From: Lacinutrix sp. Hel_I_90
Lineage (GTDB): Bacteria; Bacteroidota; Bacteroidia; Flavobacteriales; Flavobacteriaceae
NCBI RefSeq assembly: GCF_000934685.1
Contig: NZ_JYNQ01000001.1
Coordinates: 806,001 to 870,000, forward strand
Direction of reading: 5' to 3'
DNA length: 64,000 nt
Below the pieces are notes generated by a model that did not search any database, was not told where the DNA came from, and worked only from the letters and a program-made list of their open reading frames with translations. Shown here piece after piece: positions 45,516-54,533 of this stretch (the stretch's first letter is position 1; each line of letters opens with the position of its first letter). A program made the position numbers and the translations under genes.

Positions 45516-46040
45516 TTAATAATAGAGTTTAAAGTTGTTATCACATTCAATTAAAGTACAATCTTCATTCCAAATTATATCTTTATTTTTAAATGCTTCA
45601 TCAATTGCTTTTGTAAGTTGATTAGCCAATAGGAAATGTGGTATCACATTTGGACAGTCTTGAGCTTTGTTTGCCGTTTTAATATCGCCACTAAACAAAA
45701 AGACTACGCCCTCACTGGCTCGTAGACAATACAATCTTAAAGTGTTGTTTTTCTTTTTACCATTTTCAATATAATACGGTTTTTTGTCTTTGCCCACAGG
45801 TGGTAATGCTGAAGTATCTGCGGTAAAAGCTTCATTTCTGAAAAAACGATTTTGTGCTCCATACTTTTTCCCAATTACTTGTAACCATTTTAAAATATGG
45901 TATAGTTTGTTTTTGTTTTTAAGCTCGTGCTTTTTAACAAACTCTTCGTACAAGGTCTCTTTATTATCGTTTAATACAACAGAGTAATATGCTACTTTAT
46001 TATATTTAAACAATGGTTTTATGCGTGCAAAGTTATTCAC
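45516..46040 (-). CDS. HigB/RelE-like toxin (first gene of the TAC operon)
   Basis: The 174-residue protein contains a region that fits the RelE/HigB toxin fold: NTLRLYCLRASEGVVFLFSGDIKTANKAQDCP followed by a helix HFLLANQLTKAIDEAF. This is the usual LR...VVfLF.GdiKtA pattern. It is longer than typical RelE. The start codon is GTG at 46040; no ATG is near. Toxin first, antitoxin second and SecB third is the HigB-HigA-SecB order. It would be an mRNA endonuclease if the family call is right. Confidence 0.72.
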   Translation of the reverse strand: MNNFARIKPLFKYNKVAYYSVVLNDNKETLYEEFVKKHELKNKNKLYHILKWLQVIGKKYGAQNRFFRNEAFTADTSALPPVGKDKKPYYIENGKKKNNTLRLYCLRASEGVVFLFSGDIKTANKAQDCPNVIPHFLLANQLTKAIDEAFKNKDIIWNEDCTLIECDNNFKLYY

Positions 46041-46083
46041 TTATAAGTTAATTTACAAATATATTTCACTTTTAAGTTAATTT
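46036..46083 (-). promoter_or_regulatory. TAC operon promoter with two operator-like repeats
   Basis: Two copies of TTCACTTnTAAGTTAATTT lie at 46036-46054 and 46065-46083, each built on the palindrome ACTTnTAAGT. Exactly between them is TATATTTG (46056-46063 on the minus strand), a perfect -7 box. The proximal copy covers the GTG start of the toxin. This is what autoregulation by the HTH antitoxin would look like. Confidence 0.65.
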
Positions 46084-46112
46084 TATGACATTAACTGTAT
46101 TTATTTTACAAC

Positions 46113-47729
46113 TTAAATAGTATCTAAACCTAATTCTTTTAAATAAGCATTATGTTCTTCTCTACTTGCTTTTATTCTTTTTTCTACATCAACTATTTTA
46201 GTATTCACTTCTTTTAAGTTGATGATTGGTTCTGGTTTAGCTGTACTTACGTATCTAGAAATATTAAGATTAAAATCGTTTTTCTCGATTTCTTCCATTG
46301 ATACGCTACGCGCATATCTTTCTTCAATTTCTGGTCTGTTTTGATATGTATCAACTATACGCTTTATATCTTTTTTACGTAAAACGTTTTGACGTTTTTC
46401 TTTTGCAAAATTCCCATCACCACTTGCGTTAATAAACAATACATCGTCTTCTTTTTTACATTTTTTCAATACTAAAATACACACAGGAATACCTGTTGAA
46501 AAGAATAAATTTGATGGCAATCCAATAACTGTATCTACATTACCATCTTTCAATAGTTTAGTACGAATACGTTGTTCTGCACCACCTCTAAATAAAACTC
46601 CGTGAGGCAGTATTATAGCCATTGTTCCCTCATCACTTAAAAAATGGAAGCCGTGTAATAAGAATGCAAAATCTGCCGCTGATTTAGGTGCTAAACCATA
46701 ATTTTTAAAACGAAAATCTTCTGCTGTGGTTTCACTAGGTGTCCATCGTAAACTAAAAGGTGGATTCGCTACAATAGCATCGAACTCTACTTTTTTAGCT
46801 GGATTCATTTCATTTAAAACATCCCAATCATTTTTTAACGTATCACCGTGAAATATTTCAAATTCAGAATCCTTAACACCGTGCAAGAGCATATTCATAC
46901 GTGCTAAGTTATATGTCGTTACATTTTTTTCTTGGCCATATATTCTACTTAATGTACCGCCTTCTTTTTCTATTTTATTCTTTACATTTAATAACAATGA
47001 CCCTGAACCACAAGCAAAATCTAATACTCTATTGATTTTTTTCTTTTTACCTGCTTTTGGGTTTTGACTATCTAAAGTTACAATTTCAGAAAGAATGGTG
47101 GATAATTGTTGTGGTGTATAAAATTCTCCTGCTTTTTTACCTGAACCTGCTGCAAACTGACCTATTAAATACTCATAAGCATCACCCAAACTATCGGTAT
47201 CTGTATCGAACCCTTCTATACCCTCAGCAATTTTTTGAATAATGGTACATAGCTTTTTATTACGAGCTTCATAATTTTTACCAAGCTTTTCTGAATCTAA
47301 ATTTATTTCTGAGAATAAGCCTTTAAAAGAATTATCAAATGATTCGTTTTCTATGTACTTAAACCCATTTTGTAAGGTTATTAATAGTTCGCTGTCTTGT
47401 GTACGTGCTAACTCTGCAATACTTTTCCATAAATAATCTGGCTCAATTACATAATGCACTTTTCTACGCATTTGTTTTTCAAAGTCTTTAATGAACTCTG
47501 GATTTTCTTGATACCAAACGGATAATGGTGTACGATTATCTTCTTCCTCTAGTTTGGGATAATCTGAACCTAATTCTTTCTTTACTGAGGTTTCATAATT
47601 ATCGGATAGATAATTTAAAAAAAGAAATGAAAGCATATAATCGCGAAAGGAATCTGCATTCATTGCTCCTCTTAAATTATCTGCTATATCCCAAAGGGTT
47701 TTACCTAATTGTTTTTGTTGTGCTGTCAT
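46113..47729 (-). CDS. hsdM: Type I restriction-modification DNA methyltransferase HsdM
   Basis: The 538-residue adenine-N6 methyltransferase has an N-terminal helical domain (residues about 5-130), SAM motif I FACGSGSLLLNV (near 238) and catalytic motif IV VANPPF (near 310). The C-terminal region ends AYLKELGLDTI. It uses the ATG at 47729 (MTAQQKQLGKTLWDIAD); the frame reads further upstream into the preceding gene. With HsdS and HsdR it forms the modification and restriction complexes. It is the last gene of the hsd operon, 1 bp after the PrrC-like gene. Confidence 0.95.
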   Translation of the reverse strand: MTAQQKQLGKTLWDIADNLRGAMNADSFRDYMLSFLFLNYLSDNYETSVKKELGSDYPKLEEEDNRTPLSVWYQENPEFIKDFEKQMRRKVHYVIEPDYLWKSIAELARTQDSELLITLQNGFKYIENESFDNSFKGLFSEINLDSEKLGKNYEARNKKLCTIIQKIAEGIEGFDTDTDSLGDAYEYLIGQFAAGSGKKAGEFYTPQQLSTILSEIVTLDSQNPKAGKKKKINRVLDFACGSGSLLLNVKNKIEKEGGTLSRIYGQEKNVTTYNLARMNMLLHGVKDSEFEIFHGDTLKNDWDVLNEMNPAKKVEFDAIVANPPFSLRWTPSETTAEDFRFKNYGLAPKSAADFAFLLHGFHFLSDEGTMAIILPHGVLFRGGAEQRIRTKLLKDGNVDTVIGLPSNLFFSTGIPVCILVLKKCKKEDDVLFINASGDGNFAKEKRQNVLRKKDIKRIVDTYQNRPEIEERYARSVSMEEIEKNDFNLNISRYVSTAKPEPIINLKEVNTKIVDVEKRIKASREEHNAYLKELGLDTI

Positions 47730-47730
47730 T

Positions 47731-48897
47731 TTATGCGTGTAAAACGAATTTATATTTTTTTTGTATAGCGTCAAATATTTCTATTATTAGCTTTTTGTTA
47801 TCTGGTACAGGCTCTATAAGTTTATATCTGAAAACTGAATTGTGAGCCATAATATTTACTATTTGAGCTTGTTTTTCTGCATCTGAAAAACCAACTTCTT
47901 TTAAAACGTGAGAAAAGTTTCTGACCCCTAGAAAAGAACTTATATTTTCTAATATTTGCCTTAACAAGGCAAAATGATATACATATATTTCGTCTTTATC
48001 TTTAGCTTCTTTTATTACTCTTAATAATTCTAAATGGTATAAAAAGACTTCTTTTCTTGGGCCAACTAATTCAATAGTACCGTTATTGTTTTTTAGTTTA
48101 TAAATATCAACTTGCTGTTGGTATCGTGATGCTTTTTCACCTCTTGTTAACCAATCTGCCAATACAGAAAAGAAACCAATATGATGGGTTGTAATTATTA
48201 TTTTTCTTTTTTTGAAATGTTGGTCAATTAAGTCTATTAATGATGATACTGTTACAAAAATATTATGGTCGTCAAGACTGGAAACAGGGTCGTCTATAAA
48301 AAAGTGAGTCGATTGGTTATCATCGCCAGTCCAACCTTCTACTTCAAATAAGGCTAAAAAGAATGACCAAACGAATATTTGTTCTTCACCTCTTGAAATT
48401 TTAATTGGTATTTCTTTTTCTTCTTTTTTCTTTTCTGGTTTTTGTTCTTCGTCTTCAGGTTGTTCTACAACTTCTTCTTCTTTAACCTCATCTTCTTTTT
48501 TGTTGTAAAACCTAATGTATTTGATACCATCATTTAAATCTTCAAAGTACTCAAACCTATAATCGAATTTAGGTTGATATGATGCTAATTTATCTTGTAG
48601 GTTAATTTCATCTAATAAAGGGTGAAATTGATTTAGATTACTTTTTGCAATTTTAAGCTTTATATCTGCACCGCTATTATCTTCGTCATTATCCCAATTA
48701 AATAAATCTTCACTATAGGCATTATAATATACACCTGAATGATTGCCACCATTATTGGTTTTAGTTACATCTTTGTAAGCAACAGATAACCTTGTTTTAC
48801 CTGTACCATTAAAAGCATAAATGAGGTTTACATTTTTTTCTAGACCAACTAATTGATTGGCAATATCGCTTATGTTTTTTTCAAACTTTTTACTCAT
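47731..48897 (-). CDS. PrrC/RloC-like AAA ATPase, candidate anticodon nuclease
   Basis: The 388-residue protein has an ABC-type ATPase: Walker A AFNGTGKT (28-35), signature ISRGEEQIFVWSFFLALFE (167-185) and Walker B HFFIDDPVSSLDDHN (198-212). An acidic-basic linker of about 35 residues lies at 133-163. The C-terminal part contains Arg313-x3-Glu317 (LRQILENIS) and His352 (MAHNSVF). PrrC of E. coli (396 residues), a tRNA-Lys anticodon nuclease kept silent by its host type I system, has a catalytic Arg-x3-Glu..His triad of like spacing. The gene lies inside the hsd operon, as prrC does. The enzymatic assignment is inference. Confidence 0.68.
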   Translation of the reverse strand: MSKKFEKNISDIANQLVGLEKNVNLIYAFNGTGKTRLSVAYKDVTKTNNGGNHSGVYYNAYSEDLFNWDNDEDNSGADIKLKIAKSNLNQFHPLLDEINLQDKLASYQPKFDYRFEYFEDLNDGIKYIRFYNKKEDEVKEEEVVEQPEDEEQKPEKKKEEKEIPIKISRGEEQIFVWSFFLALFEVEGWTGDDNQSTHFFIDDPVSSLDDHNIFVTVSSLIDLIDQHFKKRKIIITTHHIGFFSVLADWLTRGEKASRYQQQVDIYKLKNNNGTIELVGPRKEVFLYHLELLRVIKEAKDKDEIYVYHFALLRQILENISSFLGVRNFSHVLKEVGFSDAEKQAQIVNIMAHNSVFRYKLIEPVPDNKKLIIEIFDAIQKKYKFVLHA

Positions 48898-50138
48898 ACC
48901 GCAACTTCATTTATATTAGGAAATAATTGCTGCAACAAGCCTTTTTTATGAGTTTGTAAGCTATCTATTTTTTGTTTCTGTTCTATTATTAAATCATTAG
49001 CAGAAACAAGTGTATTTGCGATTTTAACTTGTTCTTTTGGGTTTGTAGGCTTTAAAATTGGACAATTTAACACGTCATCTTTTCTTAAATTTGTTTGTTT
49101 AGCACCATCGTCAAAGCGTAAAAAGTATTTATTTCTATTGAGTTGATAAAAGAGAAAAACGTTATTTATACCTGTTGTTGTTATTTTGCAAATACGTTGA
49201 TTTACTGTGTATGTATCATCTTTATCAACATAAAAACATTTTGCTAATGCTTTACCATTTGGTATATCGCTTAGTACCATTAAAGTATCTCCTATTTTGG
49301 TCTCTAAATTTACAGAATCACTAAATTTTACAACTTTTCCTTCTGTTGAAATGAATTTAGAGTTAACTACTTTATATTTTCCCGTTTTAGAAATTTCCTT
49401 TTCGTGAGCTTTACCATTTGCATAATCTGCAATAGCATCTAATGTTGTTTCTTGCCAATCTCCTTCATTTTTAAACTCTGGGAAGCGGTATTTGGGTTGT
49501 GTTTCTCCTTCTTTTGGAAATAGCTGTTGCAATAAACCTTTTTTATGCTCCCTTAGGAACTCTAGCTTTTCTGTTTCTGCATTAATCACCTCATCTAGGG
49601 ATGATAAGCAACTAGCTATTTTTTTTTGTTCCTTTATCGAGTTTGGCTTACCTATTTTTATTGGCTCAAGATTAACATAATATAAATTTTTCACATTTTG
49701 ACCTTCAACAACTTTAGCAAATTGACTACTTAAAGTATTGAAATAATATGCATAAAAAATAGAATCCTGTTCAGTTTCATATACACTTATCATTTCACCA
49801 ATTGCTATGTTTGCAAAAGGTAAATACGAACAATTTGAAAATGCGAAAGGGTCTTCTCCTACACGAGGCACTAGAATTTCACCACCTTTGCTAAATCTTA
49901 AAGTTTTTGGGTCAATATTAGTCCTAGAATATACTTCTTTAATTATTGTTCCAAATTTAGTGTAAAGCTCACCATACCTGACGCATAGTGTTGGCGCATC
50001 CTTGGATAAAGACCATTTTGGTGCACTTTTGCCATAATAAAAAGTGCCCATTTGACCGATGGTTGTAATTTCCCATTTATCCTCATTTTCAAACTCAGGA
50101 AAACGAATCTCTGGTAATACTTGTTCTTTTCTATTCAT
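48894..50138 (-). CDS. hsdS: Type I restriction-modification specificity subunit HsdS
   Basis: The 414-residue protein has two target-recognition domains, residues about 10-190 and 220-400. Each begins with (IRF/YRF)PEF(E/K)NE..W and ends with the same helical repeat, HKKGLLQQLFP (198-209 and 398-408), as in bipartite HsdS. The two TRDs differ in sequence, so the recognised site should be bipartite and asymmetric. It overlaps hsdR by 8 bp and the PrrC-like gene by 4 bp. The target sequence cannot be read from the protein. Confidence 0.95.
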   Translation of the reverse strand: MNRKEQVLPEIRFPEFENEDKWEITTIGQMGTFYYGKSAPKWSLSKDAPTLCVRYGELYTKFGTIIKEVYSRTNIDPKTLRFSKGGEILVPRVGEDPFAFSNCSYLPFANIAIGEMISVYETEQDSIFYAYYFNTLSSQFAKVVEGQNVKNLYYVNLEPIKIGKPNSIKEQKKIASCLSSLDEVINAETEKLEFLREHKKGLLQQLFPKEGETQPKYRFPEFKNEGDWQETTLDAIADYANGKAHEKEISKTGKYKVVNSKFISTEGKVVKFSDSVNLETKIGDTLMVLSDIPNGKALAKCFYVDKDDTYTVNQRICKITTTGINNVFLFYQLNRNKYFLRFDDGAKQTNLRKDDVLNCPILKPTNPKEQVKIANTLVSANDLIIEQKQKIDSLQTHKKGLLQQLFPNINEVAV

Positions 50139-53121
50139 AAGCGTTTAAACCTGCTATTTCACGCCCTTGGGCTAATTTGTTAAGTAATGGCACTAGGTCT
50201 TCCATAAGAGCCAATTCTTTAATTCTACGGTCTTTCCAACCTAATTCTAAAGGTGCTAATAAGTCGGTTAACTTTTCGCCATCAAACAGCATACGGTTCA
50301 TAATCTCAGCAATAAAGCTTTTTAAGCTTTGAGTAGTTATACCGTGCTTTTCAGAAATGGCTCTTAAAACTTTTTCAGCCTTTTCATCTTTATATTTTTG
50401 ATACCCTTCTCGTATTTGTTTTTCGGTTAAACCGTTACCTACTTCTAGCGTATTAATGTACTCTATAATATCATCACGTTCCTCAATTAAATTAGCACTA
50501 GAGCTTAAAAGGTTAATTAATTGCCCTCGTGTCATTTTATGTTTAGATGGTTTGTCTTGCGTATATTTTGCAATTAAACCAATGATATAATCGTAATCTA
50601 TGATAGCAGAAGAGAACAGTACAAACTCAAAATCCAATTGCTCAACTTCTGGTGGTACATTATCACCACCTTTATCTTGTTGTGCTTTTAAACGTTTTGC
50701 TGTGTCTAAATACACCGATTTAAAAGAACGTAAATCATCTATTGGCAACAAGTCTTCAATAACTTCTGTTTGTTGTTCTTCTAAGTCTGTATATTGGTCT
50801 AATTGTGTTTTTAAACGTTGTACCTCTTTAAAAGTATTGATAAACTCCGCTCTTGCTTCGTCTCCTCTTAAATTTGTAACTTCTGAAGGTGTACAGTCTA
50901 GACCTTTGGATTGCATAAATTCTTTTAAGTTACCTACTGCTTTTTGGTATTTATCAATAACTTTAGGTGCTGCATCTACTAACCAAATTTCTTTAGGGTT
51001 GTCTACTTTTTCTCCAGAGAATAATATCATTGCCTTATCTACAGCTTCTTCTTGATGCCTAAAGTCTAAAATATTACCATAAGGTTTGGTATCATTGATT
51101 ACACGATTGGTACGTGAAAAGGCTTGTATTAAACCGTGATATTTTAAATTTTTATCTACGTAAAGCGTGTTTAGGTATTTAGAATCGAAACCTGTTAAAA
51201 GCATATCTACTACTATCATTACATCAATTTTATTAGAATGTGGATAGTCTTTATTTGAATACTTTTGGTCTTTAATACGTTGCTGAACATCTTGATAATA
51301 CAAATCGAACTCTGTTATGGTATGATTTGTATCGTATTGTTTGTTATAATCTGAAATGATTGCAATTAACGCTTCTTTCTTTTTATTTGGTTCTACCTCG
51401 TTATCTTTCTTTTCTTGCTCTAAATCTTCTTGTAATTGTTTAATATCCTTATTGCCTTCGGCAGGTGGTGAGAATACACAAGCAATATTTAACGGTTTGT
51501 AGTCTTCGTTTTCAGCAATTAATTCAGCTTGTAACTCTTTAATTACTTCGTAATATTGAATTGCATCATTAATTGAAGCAGTTGCCAAAACACTATTGAA
51601 CCTTCTATCGTTAGTTGCTTTATCGTGTTTGTTGATAATGGCATTTGCTACTGCCAATTTATGTAAATCGCTACCAATACTTACAACACCATCAGGCTTG
51701 AAATAATCGATGTGAAAACGTAAAACATTTTTATCTTCTATAGCGTGAGTAATGGTATATGAGTGTAGTTCTTGTTGAAAAACATCCGTGGTAGTTTTAT
51801 AAGAAGCTTCGTTACCTTCAATTGTTTTATACGTCGCATTGTCTTCAAAAATTGGTGTTCCTGTAAAGCCAAACAATTGTGCTTTTGGAAAAAACTCTTT
51901 AATAGCATCGTGATTGTCTCCAAATTGTGAACGGTGACATTCATCGAAAATAAACACTACTCTTTTATCTTTTAAAGGTGCTAACCTATCGTAATAAGTT
52001 TCTTTGTTTTCTTCCCTTTGTTTTACGTTACGTTTACTATTCTGATTTAGTGCTAAACCTAATTTTTGAATGGTTGTTACAATTACTTTGTCCGCATAAT
52101 CAGTTGATAGCATTCTTCTTACTAAAGTTTCTGTATTAGTATTTTCTTCAACACTACCTTCCTGAAACTTATTAAATTCCTCTCGTGTTTGCCTATCTAA
52201 ATCTTTTCTATCAACTACAAATAAACATTTTTCAATGTTTGGATTTTCTTTTAATAACGTTGATGCTTTAAAAGATGTTAACGTTTTACCACTACCTGTA
52301 GTATGCCATATATAACCGTTACCTCTATTTTGGTCTATGCAATCTACTATAGCTTTAACTGCATAGATTTGGTAAGGTCGCATTACTAACATTTTTTGCT
52401 CACTAGCTACCAATACCATATAGCGACTTATCATTTGACCAAGCGTACACTTCTTTAAAAACTTATCGGCAAAGTCGTCTAAATGACTAATTTTTTTATT
52501 GTCTTCACTTGCTAATTCGTACACAGGCAAGAATTGTTCATCTGCATTAAAAGCAAAATGTTGATGGTTGTTATTAGCAAAATAAAACGTTCTTGATTTA
52601 TTACTAACTATAAATAGTTGCATAAAACACATCAATGAGTTGGTATATCCATTACCTGGGTCACTTTTATACTCAACTATTTGTTGCATTGCTCTATTAG
52701 GGCTAATCTGCAAAGTTTTTAACTCTATTTGAACAACAGGAACACCATTTATCAATAAAATAACATCATACCGATGGTTGCTATTATCTGTATTTATTCT
52801 AAGTTGATTAATAACTTCAAAGTCATTTTTACACCAATCTTTAATATTTACAAGTGTGTAATGTAGAGGTGTCCCATCTTCTCTTGAAAATGTATTAGTG
52901 TTTCTTAAATAATTTGAAGCTTTGAAAACATCAGGATTTACAATTTCTTCTCTAAGTTTTTTAAACTCTGAATCTGTTAAGTTTACTCTGTTTAATTTCT
53001 CAAACTTTTCTCTGAAGTTTTGTTCTAATGTATTTTTATCACGAATATCTGGTCGATAAATGTATTTTAAATCGCTTAACCTGCTAATTAATTCATTTTC
53101 TATTTGTTGCTCTTTGGTCAT
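50131..53121 (-). CDS. hsdR: Type I restriction endonuclease subunit HsdR
   Basis: The 996-residue protein has the N-terminal nuclease site (Asp119, then Glu133-x-Lys135 in VVQIELKT) and the helicase motifs Walker A HTTGSGKT (273-280), DECH (393-396), FGFTGTPIF and QAFSRTNR. All are intact. It translocates DNA and cuts it away from unmodified HsdS sites. It is the first gene of the hsd operon (R-S-PrrC-like-M). Confidence 0.96.
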   Translation of the reverse strand: MTKEQQIENELISRLSDLKYIYRPDIRDKNTLEQNFREKFEKLNRVNLTDSEFKKLREEIVNPDVFKASNYLRNTNTFSREDGTPLHYTLVNIKDWCKNDFEVINQLRINTDNSNHRYDVILLINGVPVVQIELKTLQISPNRAMQQIVEYKSDPGNGYTNSLMCFMQLFIVSNKSRTFYFANNNHQHFAFNADEQFLPVYELASEDNKKISHLDDFADKFLKKCTLGQMISRYMVLVASEQKMLVMRPYQIYAVKAIVDCIDQNRGNGYIWHTTGSGKTLTSFKASTLLKENPNIEKCLFVVDRKDLDRQTREEFNKFQEGSVEENTNTETLVRRMLSTDYADKVIVTTIQKLGLALNQNSKRNVKQREENKETYYDRLAPLKDKRVVFIFDECHRSQFGDNHDAIKEFFPKAQLFGFTGTPIFEDNATYKTIEGNEASYKTTTDVFQQELHSYTITHAIEDKNVLRFHIDYFKPDGVVSIGSDLHKLAVANAIINKHDKATNDRRFNSVLATASINDAIQYYEVIKELQAELIAENEDYKPLNIACVFSPPAEGNKDIKQLQEDLEQEKKDNEVEPNKKKEALIAIISDYNKQYDTNHTITEFDLYYQDVQQRIKDQKYSNKDYPHSNKIDVMIVVDMLLTGFDSKYLNTLYVDKNLKYHGLIQAFSRTNRVINDTKPYGNILDFRHQEEAVDKAMILFSGEKVDNPKEIWLVDAAPKVIDKYQKAVGNLKEFMQSKGLDCTPSEVTNLRGDEARAEFINTFKEVQRLKTQLDQYTDLEEQQTEVIEDLLPIDDLRSFKSVYLDTAKRLKAQQDKGGDNVPPEVEQLDFEFVLFSSAIIDYDYIIGLIAKYTQDKPSKHKMTRGQLINLLSSSANLIEERDDIIEYINTLEVGNGLTEKQIREGYQKYKDEKAEKVLRAISEKHGITTQSLKSFIAEIMNRMLFDGEKLTDLLAPLELGWKDRRIKELALMEDLVPLLNKLAQGREIAGLNAYE

Positions 53122-53239
53122 TGGTATGTAGACTGCTATTTTAAAATGTTAAAAATATAATAATAATCTGACTTAATAATAAGGATTTCAGTAATTACTT
53201 TTTACCCCTTTTTTAGGGTATATTACAAGTTGTAAAAAC

Positions 53240-54139
53240 TCAGTTATTTAGACAGAAATTTACTTGTGTTTTAAGTTTCTCATAAATATTGTTTTCATTT
53301 TCAGAATCATTGAGTTTTATTAAAAGTTTTAAATATGCTTGACGCTCTTTTTTATGTGTATGCTTGTGGTATTTTTTTAAGCCATTTACCCAAAAAGGAC
53401 TTCCATAAGTAGCCATTAATTTAATTTGCTCAGGCGTTAAACTTTCAAAAGCTATGTGTTTTCTTTTTTTGATTTTACCATATACAGATAACAATTGATT
53501 CCCTAATTTCTGAAATTTAGAAAAATCGGTTAAATCTGATAGCTTATAAATACCTACACTATCTTTTCCTTGATTGATAAATCTTGAATTGGCTTCAATT
53601 TCAAAACGTATAACATTTTTTGTAATATCGATTCTTGCTTCTTGTTTGACTTGATAGGTTTTATCGTAGCCTTTTATTTTGTAATTGGTAGCTTTAAAAT
53701 GTACACCGTAAACTTTAGTACCATTACACATAAATTGAGGCTGGATTGTTTTGTATTCTTGCCACTTTTGAAACGTGTTTTCAGGCACGTCATAAATTAC
53801 TGTACCTATTGCTAAACGTTTAACTTCGGCATCTAGCAATACATTTCCAAAACAAGTATTTAAGGTATTTACTGCTTCAACAGCTTGTAAATACGTAAAT
53901 GGTTCATAGTTATTACCCATATAAAACTTTTGCAAACTGTTTGTAATGGTTAATTCATCTCCCCTTAACCTAAGTTTTAGGTTTTTTAAATCGGCAGTAT
54001 AACAAACCACCTCGTTAAAATTATTAAAACGTGGTTTCCATAGACAGTTTTTCCATATAAATGTATCTCGAACTCTGGTAAGGGCTTCTACAGGTAACTT
54101 GTCTAAATACTTTACTATTTTAATAGTATCATACAACAA
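53240..54139 (-). CDS. Phage/plasmid-type replication protein
   Basis: The 299-residue protein resembles the phage/plasmid replication proteins (gene II/X-like) common in Bacteroidota integrative elements. It has an N-terminal region MLYDTIKIVKYL, LRLRGDELTITNSLQKFYMGNNYEPFTYLQAVEAV, and a conserved middle GVHFKATNYKIKGYDKTYQ with VIRFEIEANSRF. It probably starts replication of the excised circle. The start is a TTG directly after the HTH gene's stop, and the two are translationally coupled. The family assignment is by pattern only. Confidence 0.65.
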   Translation of the reverse strand: MLYDTIKIVKYLDKLPVEALTRVRDTFIWKNCLWKPRFNNFNEVVCYTADLKNLKLRLRGDELTITNSLQKFYMGNNYEPFTYLQAVEAVNTLNTCFGNVLLDAEVKRLAIGTVIYDVPENTFQKWQEYKTIQPQFMCNGTKVYGVHFKATNYKIKGYDKTYQVKQEARIDITKNVIRFEIEANSRFINQGKDSVGIYKLSDLTDFSKFQKLGNQLLSVYGKIKKRKHIAFESLTPEQIKLMATYGSPFWVNGLKKYHKHTHKKERQAYLKLLIKLNDSENENNIYEKLKTQVNFCLNN

Positions 54140-54427
54140 TTAACCTTTTACTTTTTTGAATGCTTTGTTGTAGTTTTTTTCAAGTAGTTTTTCTACATCG
54201 CTCATACGATAGTATATTTTTGAGCCTATTTGCGAAAAAGATACTACGCCTTCATCTCTCCAAGTTTGTGCTGTGCGTTTGCTAATATTCATTAACTGTA
54301 AAAACTCTTGATTGTCTACAAAAACATCTTTAGGATTTTTTTGTTTCTCATCTAATGAGATTTTAACTTCATCAATTTTCTTTAGAAGTTCGTTGTACTG
54401 GTTTTTTGATAAAATAATTGCTTCCAT
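54140..54427 (-). CDS. Helix-turn-helix protein (excisionase/MerR-like)
   Basis: The 95-residue protein has a winged HTH_17-type domain at about residues 40-90 (FLQLMNISKRTAQTWRDEGVVSFSQIGSKIYYRMSDVEKLLEK). Small proteins of this type next to a tyrosine integrase act as excision factors or regulators in Bacteroidota mobile elements. It is followed directly by the replication gene. Confidence 0.8.
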   Translation of the reverse strand: MEAIILSKNQYNELLKKIDEVKISLDEKQKNPKDVFVDNQEFLQLMNISKRTAQTWRDEGVVSFSQIGSKIYYRMSDVEKLLEKNYNKAFKKVKG

Positions 54428-54533
54428 TTGCTGAAATATTTTTTAGATTACTCCAACAAATCTGAGAAATGACACAGGGTCTAAAAAGGGTAACCTTGTT
54501 ACCCCCTTATAAAACCCTTATGTTTAACGAAAA

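Noticed and set aside
50600-51055. 151-codon plus-strand frame opposite hsdR
   Set aside because: It is an antisense shadow; hsdR motifs are intact on the other strand.
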